A stretch of DNA of 64,000 nt from positions 62,001-126,000 of the forward strand of contig NZ_JAFMYV010000007.1 in NCBI RefSeq assembly GCF_017353185.1, given 5' to 3'. A program made the translations under genes and the position numbers. Each line of letters begins with the position of its first letter. Positions within the stretch are counted from its first letter, which is position 1. Source of the stretch: Fibrella rubiginis (GTDB taxonomy: Bacteria > Bacteroidota > Bacteroidia > Cytophagales > Spirosomataceae). The notes beneath the pieces are model-generated. The model saw only the letters and a program-made list of their open reading frames with translations, did no database searches and was not told the DNA's origin. This document shows, piece by piece, positions 16,579-25,727 of the stretch.

Positions 16579-18123
16579 ATGTCTGACTTAGTCCGCGACG
16601 TCCGCGTCCGTTTTGCCCCTAGCCCTACCGGCCCGCTTCACATTGGCGGTGTACGCACGGCACTATATAATTACCTGTTCGCCCGGAAGATGGGCGGGAA
16701 AATGCTTCTTCGCATTGAAGATACTGACCAAAATCGGTTTGTGCCGGGCGCTGAAGCCTACATCATCGAAGCCCTAAACTGGGTGGGTATCCAGATCGAC
16801 GAGGGCCAAACCGCCAATGGACCATCGGGTCCGGATGCGCCCTACCGGCAGTCTGAACGGCGCGACATCTACCAGCGCGAGGCCCTGCGTCTGGTTGAAG
16901 AAGGCAAAGCTTATTACGCGTTCGACACCGCCGATGAACTCGATGCGATGCGCAAACGGCTGGAAGAAGCCAACGCGCCAGCTGCCCAGTACAATGCCAT
17001 CACCCGTATGCAGATGCGCAATGCCCTCACTATGTCTGCTGCCGATGTGAAGGCCCGCATTGACGGAGGTGAGCCACATGTGATTCGGCTGAAAACGCCT
17101 CGTAAAGAAGAAGTTAGGCTCAACGACATTGTGCGCGGCTGGGTCAACGTACATTCATCGGCTATTGATGACAAGGTGTTGCTGAAGTCTGACGGCTTGC
17201 CCACGTATCACCTTGCCAACGTGGTCGATGACCATCTGATGAATATCTCGCATGTGATCCGGGGCGAAGAATGGTTGCCCTCGGCTCCGCTGCACGTGTT
17301 GCTATACCGGTACCTGGGCTGGGAAGCTACGATGCCGCAGTTTGCTCACCTGCCCCTGCTGCTGAAACCCGAGGGCAACGGCAAGCTCAGCAAGCGCGAT
17401 GCAGACTTGGGTGGTTTCCCCATTTTCCCACTGCAATGGACCGACCCATTTAGTGGTACTGTGGCGCGGGGCTTTCGCGAAGATGGCTACCTGCCCGAAG
17501 CGCTGGTCAATTTTCTCTCCTTGTTGGGCTGGAACCCTGGCACTGAGCAGGAATTATTCAGTATGAATGAGTTGATTGAGGCATTTGACCTGGAGAAAAT
17601 CCACAAAGGTGGCGCTCGTTTCGACATTGAAAAGGCCCGGTGGTTCAATCATCAATACCTGCGCCAACGTTCTAATGCCGAACTCGCTCCGGCCGTTCAG
17701 GTACAGGCGCAGGCCGCCGGACTCGACTGTTCGCCCGAAAAGGCAGAGCAGGTGGTGGCCTTATTGAAAGAACGGGTCAACTTCGCTCATGACATTTTCC
17801 CTGAAGCGCACACAATCTTCTACGCCCCCGAAGCCTATGATGAAACGATCCGCGCCGCCAAATGGAACGACGATGCCCGTCGTGCTGTAACCGTCTTCCG
17901 CGACGCCCTGCTAACCTACAATGGGCCTTTTGAAGCCGATGCCATTAAACACCTGCTGTCTGACACGCTCATGCAGGCGGGCATTAAGCAAGGCAAAGTC
18001 ATGCAGGCAATGCGTCTGGCGCTCACCGGCTCCGGCGTTGGCCCCGACCTGATGCTGACTATGCAAATTGTGGGTAAGGAAGGGGTAGTGGCCAGACTGG
18101 AGAACGCGCTGGATAAACTGTAG
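16579..18123 (+). CDS. gltX: Glutamyl-tRNA synthetase
   Basis: Charges tRNA-Glu with glutamate (class I synthetase). The 514-residue protein has the HIGH-type motif in PSPTGPLHIGGVRTALYN near residue 15 and the KMSKS-type motif as GNGKLSKRD near residue 270. The C-terminal all-helical anticodon-binding part ends at residue 514. The start ATG follows the -7-like TATTTTTG at 16547-16554. No amidotransferase gene is visible here, so whether it also charges tRNA-Gln cannot be judged. Confidence 0.97.
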   Translation: MSDLVRDVRVRFAPSPTGPLHIGGVRTALYNYLFARKMGGKMLLRIEDTDQNRFVPGAEAYIIEALNWVGIQIDEGQTANGPSGPDAPYRQSERRDIYQREALRLVEEGKAYYAFDTADELDAMRKRLEEANAPAAQYNAITRMQMRNALTMSAADVKARIDGGEPHVIRLKTPRKEEVRLNDIVRGWVNVHSSAIDDKVLLKSDGLPTYHLANVVDDHLMNISHVIRGEEWLPSAPLHVLLYRYLGWEATMPQFAHLPLLLKPEGNGKLSKRDADLGGFPIFPLQWTDPFSGTVARGFREDGYLPEALVNFLSLLGWNPGTEQELFSMNELIEAFDLEKIHKGGARFDIEKARWFNHQYLRQRSNAELAPAVQVQAQAAGLDCSPEKAEQVVALLKERVNFAHDIFPEAHTIFYAPEAYDETIRAAKWNDDARRAVTVFRDALLTYNGPFEADAIKHLLSDTLMQAGIKQGKVMQAMRLALTGSGVGPDLMLTMQIVGKEGVVARLENALDKL

Positions 18124-18224
18124 TCTGGATTATCAGGTTTACTGCAAATGAATGTATTGTCTGTGCAGTCTGCGGTTTTAACCCTGGGCTGAAACAACGC
18201 TAATCAACTTCCAGACATCACCTT

Positions 18225-18530
18225 ATGGCTAAGAAAAAACCACTCCCCAACCCCGACGAGCCAGAAAAGCCACGGGTGCATAAAGAACTTGAAGGCTTTA
18301 ATATCGAAATCAACTCGTTTGGCGAAATCGTCACGAGTTTTGAGATCGATAAGATCAACCAGTTCCTTAACCGAACCGTAGATGATAAAAAACTACGGCA
18401 CCGCGACGACCTCAAGGCACTGAAAGGTGAAGCTCCTGACACTGACGAAGACCCGGACGCGGAAACCGACGACGATCCAGAAAAATTGTTCGACGACACC
18501 GACGATATTTTGCCCGACGAGGGCAAGTAA
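18225..18530 (+). CDS. Conserved acidic hypothetical protein
   Basis: 101 residues, not assigned to a named family. The first part is basic and proline-rich (MAKKKPLPNPDEPEKPRVHK). A central conserved-looking segment follows (LEGFNIEINSFGEIVTSFEI), then a helix with FLNRTVDDKKLRHRDDL. The last third is almost all Asp/Glu and probably disordered. The codon pattern and the position 3' of gltX support a real gene. A 28-bp perfect palindrome follows 14 bp after the stop. Function unknown. Confidence 0.7.
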   Translation: MAKKKPLPNPDEPEKPRVHKELEGFNIEINSFGEIVTSFEIDKINQFLNRTVDDKKLRHRDDLKALKGEAPDTDEDPDAETDDDPEKLFDDTDDILPDEGK

Positions 18531-18544
18531 AAAGGGCAGTTTAG

Positions 18545-18601
18545 AGTCTAAAGTCCAATATCTACTGATGCAGTGCATCAGTAGATATTGGACTTTAGAC
18601 T
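18545..18601. terminator. 28-bp-arm palindrome with a 1-nt centre
   Basis: Arms 18545-18572 and 18574-18601 are perfectly complementary around a single G at 18573. With essentially no loop it is as likely to extrude as a DNA cruciform as to act only as an RNA terminator. The right arm contains GACTTTA followed in phase by GACTGTC. Confidence 0.65.
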
Positions 18602-18688
18602 GTCTCCCCGCGCCGTTTATCCAATTTCTTTGCCGCTAAATTGCCCAATCCAATAGCTTTCGTGCTATAACCAATTCACGAGCGGAGT

Positions 18689-19468
18689 ATGACTTCTCAC
18701 GAGATAGACTACAAGATTATTGGCGAAGACATTCAGGTTGTTGAGATCGAACTGGACCCCAACGAGACTGTGATTGCCGAAGCGGGCGCAATGCTGTTTA
18801 TGGAGGATGGCATTGTGTTTGAAACAAAAATGGGCGACGGCTCGCAGGCATCAGGCAGTTTCCTGGGAAAACTGATGCAGGCTGGTTCACGCCTGGTTAT
18901 GGGCGAATCGCTATTTATGACCCACTTCACCAACCGGGGCGTTGGCAAGCGGAAACTAGCCTTCGCAGCTCCCTATCCGGGCACGGTCATGCCCATCAAC
19001 CTGGCCAACATTTATCAGAATACGCTGATTGTGCAGAAAGATGCTTTTCTATGCGCAGCGTTGGGTACCAAACTCAGTATCCATTTCAACCAGAAACTGG
19101 GTGCAGGCCTGTTTGGCGGTGAAGGGTTCATCCTCGAAAAAGTGCAGGGCGACGGCATGGCGTTTATTCATGCCGGCGGCGTGGTAATCAAACGACAACT
19201 CAACAACGAAACCCTGCGCGTGGATACCGGCTGCGTGGTTGGCTTCGAACCACAAATCGATTTTAGCGTCGAACGGTCGGGGGGGCTGCGGAGTATGGTT
19301 TTTGGGGGCGAGGGGCTCTTTCTGGCTACTCTCCGTGGCACGGGCGCCGTTTGGATTCAGTCTATGCCCATTTCTAAACTGGTTCAGCGATTGGCTCCCT
19401 ATGGTGGCAACGCCAACAAAGAGGGTGGTTCTGTGTTAGGGCAGTTGGGGAACTTGTTTGAAGGGTAA
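18689..19468 (+). CDS. AIM24/TIGR00266 family protein
   Basis: 259 residues of the AIM24 family, a double beta-helix-like fold of unknown biochemical role whose yeast namesake is mitochondrial. Recognised by [20 protein letters not shown], the glycine-rich [37 protein letters not shown], and the C-terminal [20 protein letters not shown]. No signal peptide or membrane segment is seen, so it is probably cytoplasmic. A small unknown gene follows 66 bp downstream. Confidence 0.88.
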   Translation: MTSHEIDYKIIGEDIQVVEIELDPNETVIAEAGAMLFMEDGIVFETKMGDGSQASGSFLGKLMQAGSRLVMGESLFMTHFTNRGVGKRKLAFAAPYPGTVMPINLANIYQNTLIVQKDAFLCAALGTKLSIHFNQKLGAGLFGGEGFILEKVQGDGMAFIHAGGVVIKRQLNNETLRVDTGCVVGFEPQIDFSVERSGGLRSMVFGGEGLFLATLRGTGAVWIQSMPISKLVQRLAPYGGNANKEGGSVLGQLGNLFEG

Positions 19469-19534
19469 TGCCAGCTAAACAGCCCGAACTTTCGGCGTAA
19501 CCAGACCGTTTTTAACAGATTAAGGCTGCTTATT

Positions 19535-19825
19535 ATGGAAGTTATCTGCACAAACGACAAGTTTCCGGCCCCCGTTTTGGCTTTCTACGCTGAATTTGGG
19601 GTACAAACGCCGAAGAAGGACACGCTTTACACCATCAGGCAGGTGAAACAGCACACTACCGGCGAAACGGGCGTGTTACTCGCCGAAATACAGAACCCTG
19701 ATGTGCCTGTGAAACACCCTGTATTGGGCGAAGTCTGGTTTGAGCCTACGTTTAATGTAAATCGGTTCGCTACCTTACTGGGACAACCCATCCGCGAGGA
19801 GGAACTTGCCGACGTAAACGTGTAG
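19535..19825 (+). CDS. Conserved small hypothetical protein
   Basis: A 96-residue soluble protein, not recognised as a named family. It begins MEVICTNDKFPAPVLAFYAE, then KKDTLYTIRQVKQHTTGETG, VLLAEIQNPDVPV and a conserved-looking WFEPTFNVNRFATLLGQPI. There is no signal peptide. A clear intrinsic terminator follows at 19851-19880, so it probably ends the transcript that starts at the AIM24-like gene. Function unknown. Confidence 0.65.
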   Translation: MEVICTNDKFPAPVLAFYAEFGVQTPKKDTLYTIRQVKQHTTGETGVLLAEIQNPDVPVKHPVLGEVWFEPTFNVNRFATLLGQPIREEELADVNV

Positions 19826-19850
19826 CCCCTTGCTGTCAATGATTGTTTAG

Positions 19851-19880
19851 GCCGATGCCCCACCGGGTGTCGGCTTTTTT
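19851..19880 (+). terminator. Rho-independent terminator
   Basis: A 10-bp stem (GCCGATGCCC with GGGTGTCGGC, two G-U pairs), a 4-nt loop and six T residues, 25 bp after the preceding stop. Confidence 0.85.
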
Positions 19881-19972
19881 GTGGACATTACTTTTGGTAA
19901 GAAGCAGTAAGTAAAAAAACGTACCTTTGTCTTATTCGTATTATTGTATAAATTCTTGAAATCAGTCTGTTT

Positions 19973-20839
19973 ATGTGGTATGTCGTTATCGGCATTTTTC
20001 TGGGTTTACCGGTTGGCGTGTACCTCATGCTGCGGCGAAAACTGTTAACACACAGGCCAGAAAATTACCCTGATACTGCACAGAAGCTGGCTGATAAACA
20101 GGTGGTTGTCTGCGCTGGCGACAGTATTACCCACGGCAATACAGGTGTCAACTATGTTGATATGCTGACAGACATGTTTGCTACCGGGCCGTGGCAATTT
20201 TTCAACGCCGGGCGCAATGCTGACCTTACTTACACGCTGCTTGACAGGCTGGATGACATTATTCAACTGCAGCCCGACGTGGTCACAGTGCTCATCGGTA
20301 CCAATGATGTAAACGCTACATTGAGCCCGTGGCGACTGAATGAATACAGAGACATTAAACGGATTGCCCCCGATGTAACGCCTGATTTTGATTCATTCCA
20401 GGCTAATTACCGATTGATCGTGGATCGACTACAAACTGGAACATCTGCCCAGCTAGCCCTGGCGTCGCTACCTGTTATGGGTGAGGACCTGACCCATGAA
20501 GCCAACCAAAAAGCCGACCGTTATAGTTTGTTTATCAGGCAGTTGTGCGATGAGAAGGAAATAACATATCTGCCTGTCAGGGAGGCTATGAAGGCATATC
20601 TGGCTCAATTTTCTACCGGGCGTCGGTACGGTTACGAGGCATCGCGGCGGTTGCTGACAGCAAGCGTGGCCCGCCATTATGTGCTGGGGCATTCGTGGAA
20701 CCGCATTTGTGTTGGCAACGGTAACCGGCTGACGCAGGATATGCTCCATTTCAACAGTGTCGGTGCCAGGCTGATAGCCAATACAATTGTGCCTTTTCTA
20801 CACACATCATTGCACCTTCAGCCAACAACTTCGTTATGA
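19973..20839 (+). CDS. SGNH/GDSL hydrolase
   Basis: A 288-residue esterase/lipase-like hydrolase. An N-terminal membrane anchor (WYVVIGIFLGLPVGVYLML) precedes the catalytic blocks: CAGDSITHG with the nucleophile serine, FFNAGRNAD, VLIGTNDVNA with the oxyanion-hole asparagine, and DMLHFNSVGARL with the catalytic histidine. A -7-like TACCTTTG lies at 19922-19929. Its TGA stop overlaps the ATG of the next gene (ATGA), so the hydrolase and the flavin monooxygenase are translationally coupled and may act on the same compound. The substrate is unknown. Confidence 0.9.
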   Translation: MWYVVIGIFLGLPVGVYLMLRRKLLTHRPENYPDTAQKLADKQVVVCAGDSITHGNTGVNYVDMLTDMFATGPWQFFNAGRNADLTYTLLDRLDDIIQLQPDVVTVLIGTNDVNATLSPWRLNEYRDIKRIAPDVTPDFDSFQANYRLIVDRLQTGTSAQLALASLPVMGEDLTHEANQKADRYSLFIRQLCDEKEITYLPVREAMKAYLAQFSTGRRYGYEASRRLLTASVARHYVLGHSWNRICVGNGNRLTQDMLHFNSVGARLIANTIVPFLHTSLHLQPTTSL

Positions 20840-22140
20840 TGCCCACCGTTTGCATTATTGGGGCTGGCTCTTCTGGTATTTCAGCGGCTAAAGTGCTGAA
20901 CCAGAAAGGTATAGGATTCGACTGTTTTGAAAAAGGATCGGCTATTGGGGGTAATTGGCGGTACAATAATGACAACGGTATGTCGTCGGCATACCGGTCG
21001 CTGCACATCAATACCAACCGGATGGTAATGGCCTACAGCGATTTTCCGATGCCGACCGAATATGCCATGTTTCCGCACCATAGTCAGATCATTAAGTACT
21101 TTGAAAGCTACGCACAGCATTTTGGCATAGCTGATAAGATTACGTATAACACCGCCGTGACCAGTGTGTGCCCTGCCGATGGTGGCTACCGCGTTACTAC
21201 CAGCGACGGGCAGGAGCGCATCTATGCTCATGTGGTTGTCTCGAACGGCCACCACTGGAATCCGCGCTATCCTGAACCGGCTTTTCCAGGTCAGTTTGCC
21301 GGTGAGGTGATGCATTCGCACGATTACAAGGTGCCGGAACAAATTCAGGGAAAAGACATCCTGATTGTGGGCATTGGTAATTCGGCGGTTGATATTGCCT
21401 GTGAGGCTGCGCGTCAAGCTACTGGTAATAAAGTTGTTATCTCAACGCGTAGCGGGGCATATGTTATCCCCAACTGGCTTATGGGCATGCCCTTCGATTC
21501 GCTGGCGAACCCGCTTACGGCTAAGTTGCCTATGAGTTTGCAACGGCTGTTGTTGAAAGCATCATTGCTATTGGCGCGGGGACGGCAGGAGGCTTATGGA
21601 GTGCCTGTGCCCAAGCGCCCTTTGCTGAGTGAGCACCCCACTATCTCGCAGGATTTACTTACTATTGCCGGGCGGGGATTGGTGCAATTTAAGCCGAATA
21701 TTGCGTCATTTGATGGTTATGACGTGTTGTTCACCGATGGTACCCAACAACGGTTCGACATGCTCATCTACGCTACAGGATATAAGGTCACATTTCCGTT
21801 TTTTGCCCCTGATTTCATCAACGTTGAAACCGATAATAACCTGCAGTTGTACCGTCGTGTGGTGCATCCAAACTACCCGGGCCTGTACTTTCAGGGGCTT
21901 GTGCAACCCTTGGGGGCCATTATGCCGCTAGCTGAAACGCAGGCCAACTGGATTGCCAAACTGATTGCGGGCGAGTGTCGTTTGCCAGACCGGGACACCA
22001 TGATGCGAACCATTAAACAAGATGCGGAACAAAACTTGCGGCGTTACAATCAGTCGGTGCGACACACACTGCAAGTTGACTTCCATCCCTATCGGAAAAC
22101 TATTGAACTGGAAATAAAAAAGTACGCCCATAGACTATAG
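20836..22140 (+). CDS. Flavin-containing monooxygenase
   Basis: A 434-residue FAD- and NADPH-dependent oxygenase of the FMO/Baeyer-Villiger group. The FAD Rossmann motif is IIGAGSSGISAAKVL near residue 6, followed by FEKGSAIGGNWRYNND. The family fingerprint FxGxxxHxxxY/W reads FAGEVMHSHDY, and the NADPH site is VGIGNSAVDIACEA. YATGYK matches the usual C-terminal ATG motif. It overlaps the SGNH hydrolase by 4 bp; a second ATG at 20839 is an equally likely start. The substrate is unknown, perhaps a lipid or aromatic released by the hydrolase (inference). Confidence 0.93.
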   Translation: MMPTVCIIGAGSSGISAAKVLNQKGIGFDCFEKGSAIGGNWRYNNDNGMSSAYRSLHINTNRMVMAYSDFPMPTEYAMFPHHSQIIKYFESYAQHFGIADKITYNTAVTSVCPADGGYRVTTSDGQERIYAHVVVSNGHHWNPRYPEPAFPGQFAGEVMHSHDYKVPEQIQGKDILIVGIGNSAVDIACEAARQATGNKVVISTRSGAYVIPNWLMGMPFDSLANPLTAKLPMSLQRLLLKASLLLARGRQEAYGVPVPKRPLLSEHPTISQDLLTIAGRGLVQFKPNIASFDGYDVLFTDGTQQRFDMLIYATGYKVTFPFFAPDFINVETDNNLQLYRRVVHPNYPGLYFQGLVQPLGAIMPLAETQANWIAKLIAGECRLPDRDTMMRTIKQDAEQNLRRYNQSVRHTLQVDFHPYRKTIELEIKKYAHRL

Positions 22141-22233
22141 GAACTTTTTTGGCCCGATATATGATAGAGTTGGTAATTGCGGAAGTTAAAATTTGACTGA
22201 TATAGAGTTGGTTACTAACTTCGGCGTTTGTTG

Positions 22234-22252
22234 TTTGGTAAGTACTACCAAA
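22234..22252. promoter_or_regulatory. Candidate operator dyad upstream of the Rrf2 gene
   Basis: A perfect 7-bp dyad TTTGGTA-AGTAC-TACCAAA lies 51 bp before the Rrf2 start. Many Rrf2 proteins autoregulate through such dyads, so this is a reasonable operator. The link rests on position and symmetry only. Confidence 0.5.
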
Positions 22253-22303
22253 TCCTTGATTCTTCTCACCTAGCCGCGATGAACGGTTCGACTACCGTAA
22301 CCA

Positions 22304-22792
22304 ATGATCTCAAAGAAAGCAAAGTACGCCATTAAGGCGCTTAAAGTACTTACCGAAGAGTTTGGTAAGGGTCCAGTACTGATCTCATACATCTCGGCCA
22401 AAGAGAACATCCCGAAGAAATTTCTGGAGGCTATTTTGCTCGAATTACGCAACCATGGCATTCTCCAAAGCCAGAAAGGCAAAGGCGGTGGCTACCTGCT
22501 CCGTATCGACCCGGCCCGCGTAAACCTGGCACAAGTACTGCGCGTAATCGATGGTCCTATTGCACCTACTCCCTGCGTTTCACTGAATTTCTATGTGAAG
22601 TGCGACGATTGCGATGATGAGGTAACCTGCGCCCTGAAACCAATCATGGAACGAGTTCGTGACGCAAACTTAGGCGTATACGAAAACACGTCACTGCTGG
22701 CGTTTCAGAATCTGGAGTCGCTGGAGACGAAAGAAATTTCGATTGGCATGCCCGCGAGTGCCGGTTCAGACGTCGGCCTTATGTCGGCCTAA
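22304..22792 (+). CDS. Rrf2 family transcriptional regulator
   Basis: A 162-residue winged-helix repressor. The N-terminus MISKKAKYAIKALKVL and the recognition region ISAKENIPKKFLEAILLEL, then SQKGKGGGYLL, are diagnostic of Rrf2. Cysteines at PCVSLN and KCDDCDDEVTC could bind an Fe-S cluster as in IscR or NsrR, or sense thiols as in CymR; the spacing does not decide which. A dyad at 22234-22252 may be its own operator. No sulfur or cluster-assembly gene lies beside it, so the regulon is probably elsewhere. Confidence 0.93.
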   Translation: MISKKAKYAIKALKVLTEEFGKGPVLISYISAKENIPKKFLEAILLELRNHGILQSQKGKGGGYLLRIDPARVNLAQVLRVIDGPIAPTPCVSLNFYVKCDDCDDEVTCALKPIMERVRDANLGVYENTSLLAFQNLESLETKEISIGMPASAGSDVGLMSA

Positions 22793-22820
22793 ACATCATT
22801 TGCGCATGAGAAAACGCTAC

Positions 22821-22874
22821 TGCTAAAAAGAAACCCCCGATCAGCAAAAGCCGATCGGGGGTTTCTTTTTAGCA
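22821..22874. terminator. Bidirectional terminator
   Basis: Perfect 22-bp arms (22821-22842 and 22853-22874) with a 10-nt loop, an A-rich left end and a T-rich right end, sited between convergent genes. This is a classical intrinsic terminator for both strands. Confidence 0.9.
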
Positions 22875-22893
22875 CTAACTGCGCAACGAACGA

Positions 22894-24414
22894 TTAATGG
22901 CCGATAACCGCAGGCTGGTGTTCGGGTCGGAGCAGGTCGTTGACGGTTTTAACAGGGTTGAACGTGATCAGCGGTACCTCTACAAACAGCGTATTCCAGT
23001 TGGCCATAGCACCGTTCCAGAGGCCGGGTAGTTCCTGGGCTTTCAGGTCCTTGCCATCCTTCGATTTGCCCGTGATGAATCCCGTCAATGGGTCGCGGAA
23101 GTCGGGGAGGTGGTACTTTTTACCCTGCCGGTCTTTCAGGCTACACACCAGGTCGACAGGGTTAAAGTGTGTTGCCTGCTCAAAAATAGCTTTTTGCGAG
23201 GCATCATCCATGTCTATCTGCGCTGATTCGACCACTTGCAGCGACACCGATCCGTCGGCGTTTTTAGCCCAGAATGGTCCGCCACCCGGTTCGCCTACGT
23301 TCTTCACCATGCCACAGGCACGAATGGGTCGGTCGAGCTTTTCACGGAAGTACGTCAGCTTTTCGGCTGGGCTACGTTCATTAAAACCGGCGGGCGGGGC
23401 CACGCACAGGGTCTGGCGCAGAAACTCGTCTACTTCGGTCAGCACACCTTCGCCAGGGGTGTCGTTATCCAGCAGTTCCTGAAAACGAAACAGTTGCTTC
23501 TGGGCGTCAAGCAGCACGGTGGCGAGCACTTTTTTGAAAGTAACAGTAGTTTCTTTCAATTCATCGGGCACCACGTTGTCTACATTTTTGATGAACACCA
23601 GGTCCGCGTCGATGTCATTCAGGTTTTCGATGAGCGCCCCGTGACCCGCCGGCCGGAACAGGAGTGAACCATCAGCATTCCGAAACGGGGTGTTGTCCAG
23701 ATTTACTGAAATGGTGTCGGTAGCTTTTTTCTGCTCCGAAAAACTCACCTGAATATCCACGCCCAGCCATGATTCATAATCGGTCAATTCGTTGTCAATC
23801 AACGATTCAAAATGCTGCCTGTGTTCGGGCGAAACCGTGAAGTGGACGCGTACCTGTCCGCCGGCGTTGGCGTAGGCAGCCCCTTCTACCAGGTGCTCTT
23901 CTACCGGTGTACGCGGACCGTCGGCATAGTTATGAAATTTCAGCAACCCTTTGGGCAAGCTGCCGTAATTCAGGCCTTTATCGGTAAGGAGGTAGGTTAA
24001 TACTGTCTGGCGGTCGTTTGCGGCCATTACCTGGGTTAAGTCCAGACCGTCTTTGGCCAGGGCGGCTTTCAGGTCGTCGTAGAAAGCGAAGTCTTCCAGT
24101 CGGGTGAAAAAAGCGTCGGCGGCTTTGTCAGCTTTACCTTCCAGCGCCGCAAACAGTGATTTAAACATCCGCGTGGCTGCTCCCGACGCTGGCACAAACT
24201 TCATCAGGTCCAGGTTGACCGACTGCCCGTCGTACTGCCGGATATAGCGCATGAGCTGGTCGTCGGGCACGTGCATAATGCCATCACCGATGGTGGCGGC
24301 GCGGATGACGTGCAGGAAAGGAAACCCGTCGACGAAATGCTGTATTTGTTGTTCCACCAGGGCAATTGAGGCACCCTGCGCGGCTATCTGGTCAAGATCG
24401 GCTTGCGTAAACAT
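22894..24414 (-). CDS. DUF4301 family protein
   Basis: A 506-residue protein matching the DUF4301 family known from Bacteroidota. Landmarks are the N-terminal MFTQADLDQIAAQG and the segment MKFVPASGAATRMFKSL, which looks like the phosphate-binding loop of a nucleotidyltransferase. Further on are LPKGLLKFHNYADGPRTPVEEHL, reminiscent of sugar nucleotidyltransferases, and FRPAGHGALIENLNDIDADLVFIKNVDNV. A role in activating a sugar is a reasonable guess, not proven. It has no signal peptide and stands as a single gene. Confidence 0.85.
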   Translation of the reverse strand: MFTQADLDQIAAQGASIALVEQQIQHFVDGFPFLHVIRAATIGDGIMHVPDDQLMRYIRQYDGQSVNLDLMKFVPASGAATRMFKSLFAALEGKADKAADAFFTRLEDFAFYDDLKAALAKDGLDLTQVMAANDRQTVLTYLLTDKGLNYGSLPKGLLKFHNYADGPRTPVEEHLVEGAAYANAGGQVRVHFTVSPEHRQHFESLIDNELTDYESWLGVDIQVSFSEQKKATDTISVNLDNTPFRNADGSLLFRPAGHGALIENLNDIDADLVFIKNVDNVVPDELKETTVTFKKVLATVLLDAQKQLFRFQELLDNDTPGEGVLTEVDEFLRQTLCVAPPAGFNERSPAEKLTYFREKLDRPIRACGMVKNVGEPGGGPFWAKNADGSVSLQVVESAQIDMDDASQKAIFEQATHFNPVDLVCSLKDRQGKKYHLPDFRDPLTGFITGKSKDGKDLKAQELPGLWNGAMANWNTLFVEVPLITFNPVKTVNDLLRPEHQPAVIGH

Positions 24415-24529
24415 GAAAAAGCGATGCAGTTTTAGCCGGGCAAATTGCCCCTTTCGGGCAAGTATCGCAAGGCGGCAGCGGAAAAGTTAGTGAGTGACCA
24501 GCTAGAGCTAGTTAAGCAATTGTACAGAT

Positions 24530-25174
24530 TTATAATAACCCCGCTACAATGTTGATGCTCAGGGCCACGATGAGCGTGTTAAATCCGAAGGAGAGCAGGC
24601 TGTGAAGGAGAATGAGTCGCCGGAAACGCTGACTGGTAGGGCCTACGTCGGCCACCTGACAGGTCATGCCGATACCAAAGGCTACGTAGGCAAAATCCTG
24701 GTAATCGGGGTTTTTTGTGTCGGGGAAATTCAGGCCGGAGCCAGGGTTAGACCGGTAATAGAGATGGCCATAACGAAGCGTAAATAGCGTATGCAGTAAC
24801 GTCCAGGAACTGATAACCGTAATCACCGAAAGTCCGGCATAGAGTTTTAGATGCCCCGGATCGCTCTGCTTGACCATGTCGACCAGAAAAACAACGGCAA
24901 ACAGGCTGGCGAAGGCTGCCGTAACGGCAAAAATCAAAATGAACAACCGACCCTGGTCCTGCAATTTGTAGGTCTGCCGGGTTTCGCTGGGGTGCAAATT
25001 AGCCATCGAAATAATGGTTAACACGTTGATTGTTAGCGAATAAGATAGGTATACGGCCAGAATGCGAATAGGTAAAGTTACAATGTCATAGGAAAGGCCT
25101 AAGGCAAGAAGGGCTACACAAATGCCGATGAGCAGTCGGTGGTGCGCATCTAAACGCGCTAGTTGGTTTAGCAT
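24530..25174 (-). CDS. DUF1345 family membrane protein
   Basis: A 214-residue integral membrane protein with about five predicted membrane segments. The family signature is in the second half: SSWTLLHTLFTLRYGHLYY, then YQDFAYVAFGIGMTCQVAD and FRRLILLHSLLSFGFNTLIVALSINI. The family is of unknown function. It is transcribed divergently from gldH, with a 59-bp gap that holds the gldH promoter candidate. Confidence 0.88.
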   Translation of the reverse strand: MLNQLARLDAHHRLLIGICVALLALGLSYDIVTLPIRILAVYLSYSLTINVLTIISMANLHPSETRQTYKLQDQGRLFILIFAVTAAFASLFAVVFLVDMVKQSDPGHLKLYAGLSVITVISSWTLLHTLFTLRYGHLYYRSNPGSGLNFPDTKNPDYQDFAYVAFGIGMTCQVADVGPTSQRFRRLILLHSLLSFGFNTLIVALSINIVAGLL

Positions 25175-25182
25175 ACTATGGG

Positions 25183-25210
25183 TTGGTATATGGCTTCGTG
25201 AGTAGCTTTG
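25183..25210 (+). promoter_or_regulatory. Candidate gldH promoter
   Basis: TTG at 25183-25185 and TAGCTTTG at 25203-25210 are separated by 17 nt, matching the Bacteroidota -33/-7 pattern. The -7 box ends 23 bp before the gldH start. Confidence 0.45.
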
Positions 25211-25233
25211 TATGACCTGTTAAAGGAATCGCT

Positions 25234-25710
25234 ATGCGCCATTATTGTTTTTACCTGGTTCTGCTCCTGGCCATAACTGCCTGTGAACAAGATGCATCTG
25301 TCGTGTACAAAGAAAATGTAGACATAGAGGGGGGCAAGTGGTACGTGAAAAATACACCGTCGTTTACGTTTAACATCACCGACGCCAATATCCCGTATGA
25401 CCTTTACTACACCGTTCGTAACGGCCTGGCTTACCCTTATTACAACCTGTACCTAACTCGTTATCTGACCGACGACAAAGGACAGGAAATAGAATCGCGC
25501 CTCGACGAACTGTTGCTGATGGATGCCAAAACCGGCCAACCCCGTGGCAAGGGTCTTGGTGATCTGTATGATAACAAAGTAGTATTGAAACGAGCTTACC
25601 GGTTTCCGAAACCGGGCACCTACACGCTTCGAATAAAACAATACATGCGGCAAGACCCGCTGCCCGACGTGGTGAGCGTGGGCATCAGCGTTGAAAAAAG
25701 CCCCCAATAA
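25234..25710 (+). CDS. gldH: Gliding motility lipoprotein GldH
   Basis: A 158-residue outer-membrane lipoprotein needed for gliding in Flavobacterium. The signal peptide ends in a lipobox (LLLAITAC), with lipidation expected at the cysteine at about residue 17. The mature part shows FNITDANIPYDLYYTVRN and YNLYLTRYLTDDKGQEI, then RPRGKGLGDLYDNKVVLKR-type text (here QPRGKGLGDLYDNKVVL), typical of GldH. It fits with the T9SS sorting domain elsewhere in the window. The next gene starts 17 bp downstream. Confidence 0.92.
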   Translation: MRHYCFYLVLLLAITACEQDASVVYKENVDIEGGKWYVKNTPSFTFNITDANIPYDLYYTVRNGLAYPYYNLYLTRYLTDDKGQEIESRLDELLLMDAKTGQPRGKGLGDLYDNKVVLKRAYRFPKPGTYTLRIKQYMRQDPLPDVVSVGISVEKSPQ

Positions 25711-25727
25711 TCGTCCTTTCGACACGT

